Under the pieces are notes generated by a model, which was not told the DNA's origin, made no database searches, and worked only from the letters and a program-made list of their open reading frames with translations. Of a DNA stretch of 12,910 nt, positions 6,552 to 12,910 are shown one piece after another. The stretch is from Glaciecola sp964418575 (lineage in GTDB: Bacteria; Pseudomonadota; Gammaproteobacteria; Enterobacterales; Alteromonadaceae). The stretch is taken from NCBI GenBank assembly GCA_964418575.1, contig CAYQMI010000105.1, forward strand, positions 1-12,910. The letters run 5' to 3'. The position numbers and the translations under genes were made by a program. The stretch's first letter is position 1; each line of letters opens with the position of its first letter.

Positions 6552-7637
6552 ATGCTAGTTTTAGCCAGTCAGCACAAGCGTGTTGTTTCAGAAAATAATG
6601 AATTAAAAAACAGGCTTGCCGCCCTTGAAGCAGAAAACCAAATGTTGCAAACAGAATGCTCGCAACTGACCGACAGCCTTGCCAGTGTGAGTGCTAGTCA
6701 ACAAGATGCTTTTGAAGAAAACTTGCTGAAATGCGCAATCGGTGCAATGCAGCAGGTAGAAGGTATTCGCCAAACGGTATTGAATTCATTTGAACGTATT
6801 GATAGTGAATCTCAGGCTGTAGAGCAAATTAACGAACTATTTGGTGTGTCGTCTACAGAGCTTGCCAATATATTAAGTTCCATGGATGAAATGGGCACGA
6901 AAATGGGCGGTATGGCTACCAGTATTACTGGGCTTTCAGATACTGCAGATAGCATTAACACCTTTGTATCAACCATTACGAATATATCAGATCAAACCAA
7001 CTTACTAGCATTGAATGCCGCCATCGAAGCCGCTAGAGCAGGCGATGCTGGTAGGGGCTTTAGTGTGGTTGCCGACGAAGTTCGTACACTTGCTACCGAG
7101 ACCAACAAATCGGCAAGCGAAGTCGCTGAACTGGTAACAAGTATTCTTAATTCTACCAAATCAGCGGTGGGCTCTGTAGATGAGATAAGTGGTAACAACA
7201 CAAGTCTATCCGAAGGCGTTAATCAGCTAAATACGCATTATCAGTCAATTGTAAGTAAATGCGAAAGTATGACCTCCACCATTTCGTATTCTGCGCATTT
7301 ATCGTTTATTCAAACCGTGAAACTTGACCATATTGTCTGGAAAGCAGAAGTGTATGGCAGTATGACAGGCCTTAACGCAAAAGGTATTGATGATTTTGAA
7401 GATCACAACGGCTGCCGATTAGGCAAGTGGTACGCCGCTCAATCGCAAACTGATATTGGCAAGCATAGTGGCTTCAGAGATTTAGAGCGTCCTCATCAGC
7501 AGGTGCATCAAGAGGGTATAAATGCGCTTCGTGCCATTCAAGAGGGTAACAAAGGTCAAGCAATCAATCACTTAAAAGCCATGGAAGCGGCCAGCGAAAA
7601 AGTTATGCACGCGTTAGACGATTTGGCAAACGCATAA
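6552..7637 (+). CDS. Soluble methyl-accepting chemotaxis protein with C-terminal CZB zinc-binding domain
   Basis: This 361-residue cytoplasmic chemoreceptor would signal to CheA/CheW. It has no membrane segment or signal peptide. Residues 14-40 are a predicted coiled coil (heptad-like Leu/Glu), with no PAS or other sensor domain. The MCP signalling hairpin spans about 85-245 with the conserved tip at 145-180 (SDQTNLLALNAAIEAARAG, GRGFSVVADEVRTLA). The C-terminal CZB domain (about 250-358) has its full zinc set: LDHIVW (His260), NGCRLGKW (Cys288) and PHQQVH (His315, His319). CZB receptors such as Helicobacter TlpD are linked to sensing of zinc, reactive oxygen or hypochlorous acid through the Zn-Cys core. 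The SD AAGGA sits 11 bases before the ATG. It lies alone between a sigma-28-like promoter and a convergent gene. Confidence 0.95.
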   Translation: MLVLASQHKRVVSENNELKNRLAALEAENQMLQTECSQLTDSLASVSASQQDAFEENLLKCAIGAMQQVEGIRQTVLNSFERIDSESQAVEQINELFGVSSTELANILSSMDEMGTKMGGMATSITGLSDTADSINTFVSTITNISDQTNLLALNAAIEAARAGDAGRGFSVVADEVRTLATETNKSASEVAELVTSILNSTKSAVGSVDEISGNNTSLSEGVNQLNTHYQSIVSKCESMTSTISYSAHLSFIQTVKLDHIVWKAEVYGSMTGLNAKGIDDFEDHNGCRLGKWYAAQSQTDIGKHSGFRDLERPHQQVHQEGINALRAIQEGNKGQAINHLKAMEAASEKVMHALDDLANA

Positions 7638-7652
7638 GCGCTTGCCACTTTA

Positions 7653-7694
7653 CCTAATGGATGCGTTTTAAAACATCCAAGTAGTTGGATTAGG
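7653..7694. terminator. Nested dyad at convergent 3' ends
   Basis: CCTAAT (7653-7658) and ATTAGG (7689-7694) enclose GGATG (7659-7663) paired with CATCC (7674-7678) and a central GTTTTAAAAC palindrome. It spans the 30-base gap between the chemoreceptor and the convergent DUF4870 gene and overlaps the latter's stop codon. It probably acts as a bidirectional 3'-end structure, but there is no adjacent T-run, so intrinsic termination is not certain. Confidence 0.45.
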
Positions 7695-8021
7695 ATGCGG
7701 TAGCTTTTTGTCGATTAATTGAAATCCTTTTACGCATCGAATAATTAGCCAAACCGCTAAGAACAAGAATACTAGCCAGCCTATTAGCACTATCATTAAT
7801 ATTGCGCCAACTATTGCGATGAGAAGACCTATCCAGAATGTTCTGATTTGAAACTGGAAATGAGATTTTAGCCAATCAGCACTTTCATCTTTATTGATGT
7901 ACGCAATGACAAGACCAATAATGCCGGTTATGCCAATTACTAAGCTCGCTAGATATAAAATGTATACTAGTTTTGCCATTGACGAGTTGTCGTTGCCTGG
8001 CTCTAAAACGGGGTCGGTCAT
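7668..8021 (-). CDS. DUF4870 small membrane protein
   Basis: This 117-residue protein of unknown function looks like the DUF4870 (COG3671) family. A short polar N-terminus is followed by a hydrophobic segment at about 16-42, a connecting part with the family-like KSHFQFQIRTFWIG stretch (52-65), and a long hydrophobic stretch at 66-95 that is probably one or two helices. The C-terminus ends PNPTTWMF, similar to relatives. It should lie in the inner membrane. Start and control are well supported: SD AAGGA (8034-8030 on the minus strand) is 8 bases from ATG 8021, and a good sigma-70 promoter sits at 8057-8085. It is transcribed alone, converging on the chemoreceptor gene and sharing a dyad with its 3' end. 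Confidence 0.88.
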   Translation of the reverse strand: MTDPVLEPGNDNSSMAKLVYILYLASLVIGITGIIGLVIAYINKDESADWLKSHFQFQIRTFWIGLLIAIVGAILMIVLIGWLVFLFLAVWLIIRCVKGFQLIDKKLPHPNPTTWMF

Positions 8022-8056
8022 TGATGAAATCCTTTTTTGAAGTGCTAAGAGATTAA

Positions 8057-8085
8057 ATCATAGGGTAAATTAGTTCGAATGCCAA
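8057..8085 (-). promoter_or_regulatory. Sigma-70 promoter for the DUF4870 gene
   Basis: On the minus strand TTGGCA (8085-8080, 5 of 6 consensus bases) and TATGAT (8062-8057, 5 of 6) are separated by exactly 17 bases, about 40-65 bases upstream of ATG 8021. This is among the best promoters in the window. The rest of the 265-base gap 8022-8286 is AT-rich, and I see no convincing promoter for the divergent gene in it. Confidence 0.6.
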
Positions 8086-8286
8086 CCACAAAGAACAGGC
8101 TAATACATGCAAGTAGTGCTTGATGAGGACAAAATTAAGAGCCGTCAATCTAGAGCTTATTCAGCAGAAATTTATGTCAAAAAATGCAAAATTTCGTAAG
8201 CCGAATAACTAAGACATTTACCTTTTATTGCGTTAGTATTCTGCGCATATTTCGACTCGCTGTTTCAATTTTAATATTTAACGCCA

Positions 8287-10596
8287 ATGTTTAATAAACC
8301 AGTCTCATTGCTAATTTTTATCGCGGTAATATTTGCGTCACTTTTACCTACGTGGGTTCACGCCAGTGAAAAGCTTTTTATTCCTGCGGTGACTGATGAG
8401 GTCATCATAGACGGTAAACTAGACGAACAAGCTTGGCAAAAAGCATCAACCGTTTCCTTAAACTACGTGACTCGCCCCTTCGAAAACGCAACACCACCAG
8501 TAGATACCGAAGTTAGGTTTTTTGAAAACGGAACTGAGCTTGTGGTGGCATTTATTGCCAAGGATGATAACCCTGAAAATATCCGTGCCTTTTTACGAGA
8601 CCGCGACCGCAGCTCAGGAGAGGACTTAGTTGGCATCAAAGTCGATACGTATAACGATGGTCGTTTAGCGTATCAGTTTTTTGTTAATCCTCTGGGAGTG
8701 CAAACCGACTCCATTGAAAATGAAATGACGGGTAATGAAAGTAAAAGCTGGAACGGCATTTGGGAGTCTGCGGGACAAATCACTGATACCGGCTTTATTG
8801 TTGAGATTCGTATTCCACTAAGACTGATGAATTTTTTGGAAATTGAACGGGGTATGACATGGGGCATTGAGTTTGTCCGTTTTTATCCTCGTGTAGATAA
8901 CTACCGAATTTCTCACGTACCCTTTGACCGAGACAACGCATGTGGACTCTGCCAAATGGGTGATATCAGCGGCTTTAAAGATGCGAAGCAAGGCGAAAAA
9001 ATTACCATAGTACCCACCGCAGTCGCCGGCGTAACACGAAGCAGAGACCCTTTTGAAACCCGAGACTGGGACTATGAGCGCACTCAAGAAATAGGTGTGG
9101 ATGTGAATTGGGGGATCACGCCAGAGCTTACCTTTTCAGGGACTTTAAACCCTGACTTTTCTCAGGTTGAAGCTGACGAAGCGCAGCTTAATATTAACAA
9201 TACCTTTAATTTATTCTTTACTGAGCAGCGTCCGTTTTTTGTAGAAAACGCAGACTACTTCTCCTCTCTAGAAAACTTAGTTTATACACGGAACATCAAT
9301 GCTCCGGGCTATGGCGCAAAGCTAACAGGGCGTGTGCAAAAGCATTCTTTAGGGGTGTTTGTAACAGACGACGAAACCACCAGTTTTATTGTGCCGGGGA
9401 ACCGTGGGTCATCGGTGGCGACCTTAGAAGAAAAATCGGTGAATTTTGCCGGCCGCTATCGCCTCGATTATTCAGATGACTTTTCAGTAGGCGTGGTAAG
9501 CACTATTCGAAATTCTGATAGCTATCAAAATATCGTAAATGCCATTGATTCTCGCTATCGAATCTCCGAGCAAGATACAGTGCGCGTGCAGGTGGTGCAT
9601 TCGATGACCGATTATCCTGAGGATTTATTTGAGTCTTTTTGCGACAACGACTGTAATCAGGCATCTGATTTAAACGAACCTACTCTTAGAACAAAGGCTG
9701 AAGATACTTTAAAAGGGCTTTCATACCGCATCTATTATGAACGTACTAATGAAGATTATTTTTTAAGAGCACGCCGTGTAGTAGATGAAGCCGACTACCG
9801 CGCAGACCTAGGTTTTAATAACAACGTAGACAGACAGCGCTATATTTTTGGTGGTGGCTATCGCTGGTATAACGAAGAAAGCTGGTGGAATCGGGTGCAA
9901 ATAGACGGTGATTGGGATATCACGCACAACGACAATGGTGAACTGATTGAGAAAGAGCTTGAGGGTAAAATTGGTGTGCGCGCCGATTTACAATCTTACT
10001 TCGAATTTGGCTATGAAACCCGAAATAGAGTTGGCTTGCGTCAAGACACATCGAGTTTGAGCATCGACGGCAATACTACGATGTTTGAAGAAAGCGCATT
10101 TAAAGTGTTTGCTGAAATGCAGCCCAATGCTTTTATTGAGTTCTATAGCTTTTTGCGTAAAGGCGATCGCATCGACCTAACAAACAATCGTTTGGGTGAG
10201 CAAGTCTTTGCAGAAAGCGGTTTTGATTTAAACTTGGGTATAAATACTAGCGTGAGTTTAGACTATACATACAGCGAGTTAGATTCTGCCGACCAAAGTT
10301 TGTTTGTGGCGAATTTAATAGATACACGCATTACCTATCAGTTTGACCCGCGCCAATTTTTACGATTAATCGTCGCGTTTTCAGATGTTAAGCGAAATGC
10401 CGATAACTACATTGTGGAAGTAGAAGAAAAAAGCCGCAACTTGGGTTTTCAACTGCTCTACTCTTATAAGGTAAATCCTTTAACCAAGTTTTTTGTGGGC
10501 TACTCGCAATCAGCTTTTGAAAATGAAGACCTCAACAAACTGGTAGCTGATAATCAATCATTGTTTATGAAGTTCAGCTACGCGTGGCTGCCCTAA
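8287..10596 (+). CDS. DUF5916 outer-membrane protein with N-terminal CBM9-like domain
   Basis: This 769-residue protein begins with a signal peptide (cleavage about WVHA26|SEK). A CBM9-like beta-sandwich follows at about 36-235, marked by IDGKLDEQAWQKA (41-53), the TEVRFFENGTELVVAFIA strand pair and GIEFVRFYPR. Residues about 240-769 form the DUF5916 region: alternating Tyr/Phe/Trp-rich strands and charged loops, ending FSYAWLP, typical of an outer-membrane barrel. NPDFSQVEADEAQLNINNTF and FFTEQRPFFVENADYF (about 286-320) are conserved family signatures. Cys219/Cys222 and Cys452/Cys456 could form small disulfides in loops. Function of the family is unknown; a role in surface binding or uptake of sugars or other polymers is an inference from the CBM9-like fold. 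The ATG has no clear SD. It is monocistronic and convergent with the cupin gene, 18 bases away. Confidence 0.92.
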   Translation: MFNKPVSLLIFIAVIFASLLPTWVHASEKLFIPAVTDEVIIDGKLDEQAWQKASTVSLNYVTRPFENATPPVDTEVRFFENGTELVVAFIAKDDNPENIRAFLRDRDRSSGEDLVGIKVDTYNDGRLAYQFFVNPLGVQTDSIENEMTGNESKSWNGIWESAGQITDTGFIVEIRIPLRLMNFLEIERGMTWGIEFVRFYPRVDNYRISHVPFDRDNACGLCQMGDISGFKDAKQGEKITIVPTAVAGVTRSRDPFETRDWDYERTQEIGVDVNWGITPELTFSGTLNPDFSQVEADEAQLNINNTFNLFFTEQRPFFVENADYFSSLENLVYTRNINAPGYGAKLTGRVQKHSLGVFVTDDETTSFIVPGNRGSSVATLEEKSVNFAGRYRLDYSDDFSVGVVSTIRNSDSYQNIVNAIDSRYRISEQDTVRVQVVHSMTDYPEDLFESFCDNDCNQASDLNEPTLRTKAEDTLKGLSYRIYYERTNEDYFLRARRVVDEADYRADLGFNNNVDRQRYIFGGGYRWYNEESWWNRVQIDGDWDITHNDNGELIEKELEGKIGVRADLQSYFEFGYETRNRVGLRQDTSSLSIDGNTTMFEESAFKVFAEMQPNAFIEFYSFLRKGDRIDLTNNRLGEQVFAESGFDLNLGINTSVSLDYTYSELDSADQSLFVANLIDTRITYQFDPRQFLRLIVAFSDVKRNADNYIVEVEEKSRNLGFQLLYSYKVNPLTKFFVGYSQSAFENEDLNKLVADNQSLFMKFSYAWLP

Positions 10597-10614
10597 GCGC
10601 AGAAGATTACAAGC

Positions 10615-11130
10615 CTACAGAAATTTAAAGTAGTCTGCGCCTTTGTCTTTCACCATATTTTGCGTGGCTTCGTCCTCTATATATGAGAAGTCTCTAAACT
10701 CAAAGCCCGGCGCAACGCTGCAGCCTACAAAGGTATAATCCCCTGTGCTTTGGGCCGCTTGATAATCGCCGCCTTTTATCACTTTATAAAAGTGACGGGG
10801 TGAGGCTTCGCTATTAGCATTTTCAGCATTGGCGGCGCTACCAATCACATCATCTTCAATTTGCCCTTCGCTAAGAGTAAGGATACGCAGAGGTGCGCCT
10901 TCATACACATTCCAAATCTCATCGTGCAGTACTTTATGCCAACGACTCACTTGCCCTTCGGTGAGTAAAAAGTAGATGTGGGAGAGGCTGCATCTAGGCT
11001 CACCGTCTACGGGTGAATTAACATCTGTCTCAGCGCGATACTGCTCGCAATAATAGCCACCTTCAGGATGTGGTAATAAGTTAAAGTGTTGTTTGAGTGC
11101 TTCGATTCTTTGCTCAGTCGCTTGTTTCAC
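10615..11130 (-). CDS. Cupin of the DUF985 (cupin_5) family
   Basis: From GTG 11130 this is 171 residues (180 from GTG 11157). The single beta-barrel cupin domain is recognised from LLPHPEGGYYCEQYR near the N-terminus, SLSHIYFLLTEGQVSRWHKVLHDEIWNVYEGAPL in the middle (His, His, Glu as likely metal or ligand residues) and YTFVGCSVAPGFEFRDF near the C-terminus. Family members are small soluble proteins of unknown activity, sometimes likened to sugar epimerases. An Ala/Asn/Ser-rich insert (GSAANAENANSEASP) lies between two strands, probably a flexible loop. No ATG is available in frame. I prefer GTG 11130 because GGAG (11139-11136) lies 5 bases before it; GTG 11157 has only a weak GGA. A promoter is visible at 11211-11239. 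Convergent with the DUF5916 gene. Confidence 0.9.
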   Translation of the reverse strand: MKQATEQRIEALKQHFNLLPHPEGGYYCEQYRAETDVNSPVDGEPRCSLSHIYFLLTEGQVSRWHKVLHDEIWNVYEGAPLRILTLSEGQIEDDVIGSAANAENANSEASPRHFYKVIKGGDYQAAQSTGDYTFVGCSVAPGFEFRDFSYIEDEATQNMVKDKGADYFKFL

Positions 11131-11135
11131 AGTGT

Positions 11136-11139
11136 CTCC
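11136..11139 (-). promoter_or_regulatory. Shine-Dalgarno favouring the internal GTG of the cupin gene
   Basis: The minus strand reads GGAG at 11139-11136, 5 bases from GTG 11130-11128. This is a better match and spacing than the GGA 6 bases before GTG 11157. Confidence 0.45.
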
Positions 11140-11210
11140 GTAGTCTTGTTTTCCCACATTTGATCCATCGGGAAAACAATAAGGTTTAATATCGTTGATA
11201 TAAAGGATGC

Positions 11211-11239
11211 AATATAAAACTGGCGCTAGGCAATCGCAA
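11211..11239 (-). promoter_or_regulatory. Sigma-70 promoter for the cupin gene
   Basis: On the minus strand TTGCGA (11239-11234, 4 of 6) and TATATT (11216-11211, 5 of 6) have a 17-base spacer, 54 or 81 bases upstream of the two candidate GTG starts. Confidence 0.5.
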
Positions 11240-11259
11240 ACAGTAATATCAATTTGTTT

Positions 11260-11302
11260 GCTAAGGGATAAGTTGTTAACAAGAGCTAAATCCTTACTTA
11301 GC
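11260..11302 (+). promoter_or_regulatory. Imperfect dyad in the qmcA leader
   Basis: GCTAAG-GGAT (11260-11269) pairs with ATCC-TTA-CTTAGC (11290-11302), the TTA being a bulge. The palindrome TTGTTAACAA (11273-11282) sits in the loop. The element ends 19 bases before the qmcA SD. No T-run follows. It could be an operator or an mRNA leader hairpin. I see no convincing -35/-10 pair for qmcA nearby. Confidence 0.35.
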
Positions 11303-11331
11303 TTAGTTGTAGATGTAATTAAGGAAAAGAC

Positions 11332-12276
11332 ATGGAAGCTATATTAGATATTTTGTTTAGAGCAGAAGTTGCTCTAATTATCCTCATCGTAATTCTCATA
11401 AAAACCTCGATTAAATTTGTGCCACAAAACCGTGCATATATTATCGAACGTTTTGGGAAGTACCAGTCGACCAAGGAAGCAGGCTTAAATTTCATTCTGC
11501 CTTTTGTTGATAGAGTTGCCTCAGACCGCTCGCTTAAAGAACAAGCAGTAGACGTACCTGAGCAAAGTGCGATTACTAAAGACAACATTTCACTGTCGGT
11601 AGACGGCGTGCTGTACTTCAGAGTACTCGACCCTTACAAGGCCACTTACGGCATTGAAGACTACGTGTTTGCGGTTACCCAACTGGCACAAACCACGATG
11701 CGTTCAGAGCTCGGTAAAATGGAGCTAGATAAAACCTTTGAAGAACGCGACATCCTGAACATTAATATTGTTAGCGCGATTAATACTGCCTCTGGCCCTT
11801 GGGGTATTCAGGTCATGCGCTACGAAATAAAAGACATTATTCCGCCAAGTTCAGTTATGGAAGCGATGGAAGCGCAAATGAAGGCGGAGCGTGTTAAGCG
11901 CGCGCAAATATTGGAGTCAGAGGGTGACAGACAAGCCGCAATAAACCGCGCTGAAGGTGAAAAGGCTTCGGTAGTATTAGCCGCAGAGGCAGATAAAGAA
12001 GAGCAGATTCTGCGCGCGCAAGGTGAGGCATCAGCGATTGTTGCGGTGGCTGAAGCACAAGCCGAGGCCCTTAAAACAGTGGGTGAAGCGGCAAATACTG
12101 AGCAAGGTCAAAAGGCTGTTGAGCTTGATTTGGCGACCAAAGCTATTGAAGCGCGCCATGCGATTGCAAAAGAATCATCGGTGGTACTTTTGCCCGATTC
12201 AAGCACCGAAGCAGGTTCGGTGGTAGCTCAAGCCACCAGCATTATCAAAGCATTACAAGGCAATAAAGGAGCGTAA
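11332..12276 (+). CDS. qmcA: SPFH/stomatin-like membrane protein (QmcA-type)
   Basis: This 314-residue protein has one N-terminal membrane segment (about 12-26), then an SPFH/band-7 domain (about 27-190) with the slipin/QmcA signatures VPQNRAYIIERFGKY, GLNFILPFVDRV, DVPEQSAITKDN, DGVLYFRV and TFEERDILN. An Ala/Glu/Lys/Arg-rich helical coiled coil (about 175-265) follows, with repeated AEGEKA, AQGEAS-like units that mediate oligomer assembly in the family. Such proteins form large ring assemblies associated with membrane microdomains and act with NfeD partners. E. coli QmcA has been linked to the FtsH protease system. Length and order match QmcA. The SD AAGGA lies 6 bases before the ATG. The NfeD-like gene follows after 2 bases, as in the E. 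coli qmcA-ybbJ pair. Family is secure; orthology to qmcA rather than to another slipin is likely. Confidence 0.92.
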   Translation: MEAILDILFRAEVALIILIVILIKTSIKFVPQNRAYIIERFGKYQSTKEAGLNFILPFVDRVASDRSLKEQAVDVPEQSAITKDNISLSVDGVLYFRVLDPYKATYGIEDYVFAVTQLAQTTMRSELGKMELDKTFEERDILNINIVSAINTASGPWGIQVMRYEIKDIIPPSSVMEAMEAQMKAERVKRAQILESEGDRQAAINRAEGEKASVVLAAEADKEEQILRAQGEASAIVAVAEAQAEALKTVGEAANTEQGQKAVELDLATKAIEARHAIAKESSVVLLPDSSTEAGSVVAQATSIIKALQGNKGA

Positions 12277-12278
12277 TT

Positions 12279-12746
12279 ATGCAATGGTTTTCAGAACATT
12301 ACGCAGAAACGCTACTCGTCATCGGTATTATTTTATTAGCCATTGAAGTGGTGGTACTCGGTTTTAGCACCTTCTTTGTTTTCTTTATTGGCTTAGCCAC
12401 CATTGTGACCGCAGGCTTGATTTACTTTGGCGTTGTGCCCGACACTTGGCTCGCATCTTTAATGAGCATTTCCATATTTACTGCATTATTTGCTTTATTA
12501 TTGTGGAAGCGCCTGAAAGGTTTACAGTCAGATGTAGACACCAAGCGGGCCGACAACGATTTAGTCGGTTATAGCTTTGTTTGCCCACAAGATATTGACC
12601 CTTTGTTACCTATCGACCAATTACCTACCCACGACTATTCAGGCGTAACGTGGCGCTTGATGTCTGAAGTGCCGATCAAAGCAGGAACAAAGGTGTCGGT
12701 GAAGCAAACGGATGTGGGAATTTTGCATGTGATGACGGTGGTCTAG
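12279..12746 (+). CDS. NfeD-like membrane protein (YbbJ-type), QmcA partner
   Basis: This 155-residue short NfeD-family protein has hydrophobic segments at about 12-30, 31-50 and 57-75, then a soluble OB-fold-like domain (about 92-155) that includes DLVGYSFVC, SGVTWRLMSEVPIKAGTKVSV and the ending VGILHVMTVV. It lacks the protease domain of long NfeD proteins, as YbbJ does. It is translated from ATG 12279, 2 bases after the qmcA stop. Its SD AAAGGAG (12265-12271) lies inside the last codons of qmcA with 7-base spacing, so the two are tightly linked and probably translationally coupled. It should be the membrane partner that positions or stabilises the SPFH assembly. The family call is secure. 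Confidence 0.92.
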   Translation: MQWFSEHYAETLLVIGIILLAIEVVVLGFSTFFVFFIGLATIVTAGLIYFGVVPDTWLASLMSISIFTALFALLLWKRLKGLQSDVDTKRADNDLVGYSFVCPQDIDPLLPIDQLPTHDYSGVTWRLMSEVPIKAGTKVSVKQTDVGILHVMTVV

Positions 12747-12760
12747 TTTTCAAACGGTAG

Positions 12761-12780
12761 CTGTTGAAACTTTCAATCAG
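12761..12780 (+). repeat. Compact palindrome downstream of the NfeD-like gene
   Basis: TTGAAA (12764-12769) and TTTCAA (12771-12776) flank a single C, and the dyad extends by CTG (12761-12763) with CAG (12778-12780) across a one-base bulge. No T-run follows directly, so it is not a standard terminator. It may act as a 3'-end hairpin or an operator. Confidence 0.35.
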
Positions 12781-12802
12781 AGAACCTTATCTTAAAATAC
12801 TC

Positions 12803-12836
12803 GTGCACAAGGCGTTTTTTTTTAAGCCAAGTGCAC
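12803..12836. repeat. Imperfect inverted repeat with a T9 tract in its loop
   Basis: GTGCAC occurs at 12803-12808 and 12831-12836, and GGC (12811-12813) faces GCC (12826-12828), with two A-A mismatches between. The loop holds nine consecutive T (12815-12823). The T-run is inside the loop rather than after the stem, so it is not a classical terminator, though it lies where the qmcA-nfeD transcript should end. Confidence 0.35.
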
Positions 12837-12843
12837 ATTCTGC

Positions 12844-12872
12844 TTGCCTTAGACTCAAATTCTCTGTATTAT
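12844..12872 (+). promoter_or_regulatory. Promoter with GC-rich discriminator directed out of the window
   Basis: TTGCCT (12844-12849, 4 of 6) and TATTAT (12867-12872, 5 of 6) are separated by 17 bases. The bases after the -10 are CCGCGCCC, a GC-rich discriminator of the kind common at tRNA and rRNA promoters under stringent control. Only about 30 transcribed bases remain before the window ends, with no gene start visible, so the gene served is unknown; a stable RNA is my guess. Confidence 0.55.
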
Positions 12873-12910
12873 CCGCGCCCTTGCAATCAACATCCTAAGT
12901 TCCTTGTCTC

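Noticed and set aside
6992..7201. Minus-strand open frame opposite the MCP signalling tip
   Set aside because: The plus strand is one of the most conserved bacterial sequences (MCP hairpin tip); the antisense frame follows from its codon pattern.
8673..9087. Two minus-strand open frames opposite the DUF5916 gene
   Set aside because: Shadows of a 769-residue conserved gene, without SD or promoter.
11319..11588. Minus-strand open frame opposite the start of qmcA
   Set aside because: The plus strand encodes the membrane anchor and SPFH signatures; the antisense frame has no support.
1..12910. Mobile elements, CRISPR arrays, toxin-antitoxin or phage-defence genes
   Set aside because: I looked for direct-repeat arrays, transposase or integrase motifs and small paired genes on both strands and found none. 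All large frames belong to ordinary chromosomal families.

Overview
The window looks like ordinary chromosomal DNA of a marine gammaproteobacterium, most likely of the order Alteromonadales (a Glaciecola, Paraglaciecola or Alteromonas relative). This is inferred from family resemblance: moderately AT-rich genes, a DUF4870 protein, a DUF5916 barrel protein, a CZB chemoreceptor, a sulfatase and a QmcA/NfeD pair of the kind seen there. I see no insertion sequence, phage gene, integrase or CRISPR array. Genes fill the window. The longest stretch without a gene is 265 bases (8022-8286), and the other larger gaps carry promoter-like sequences or dyads.

Layout, left to right. Bases 1-794 (-) hold the N-terminal two thirds of anhydro-N-acetylmuramic acid kinase (anmK), cut by the window edge. 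Upstream of it on the same strand is a membrane-anchored TlpA-like thioredoxin (908-1444). Divergent from that is a secreted protein with a TonB C-terminal-type domain placed near its N-terminus (1679-2821). It converges on a predicted lipoprotein sulfatase (2829-4310, -). Divergent from the sulfatase is a two-gene unit: an exported CIA30-type protein (4507-5154) and an APC-like membrane protein (about 5198-6322). Next come a soluble CZB chemoreceptor (6552-7637), a convergent small DUF4870 membrane protein (7668-8021, -), a divergent DUF5916 outer-membrane protein (8287-10596), a convergent DUF985 cupin (10615-11130, -), and a divergent qmcA-nfeD operon (11332-12746). The last 165 bases hold two dyads and a promoter with a GC-rich discriminator pointing out of the window.

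The genes mostly form small independent units. The clear functional pairs are qmcA with the NfeD-like gene, and CIA30 with the membrane protein, whose joint role I cannot name. anmK serves peptidoglycan recycling. The sulfatase and the DUF5916 protein fit a marine cell handling complex exogenous substrates, but nothing in the sequence identifies a substrate. The most useful points for follow-up are the CIA30/membrane-protein pair with its SD-overlapping hairpin, the reversed TonB-domain architecture, the CSTSR sulfatase motif, and a sigma-28-like promoter in front of the zinc-binding chemoreceptor. I found nothing I could defend as a wholly new biological system.
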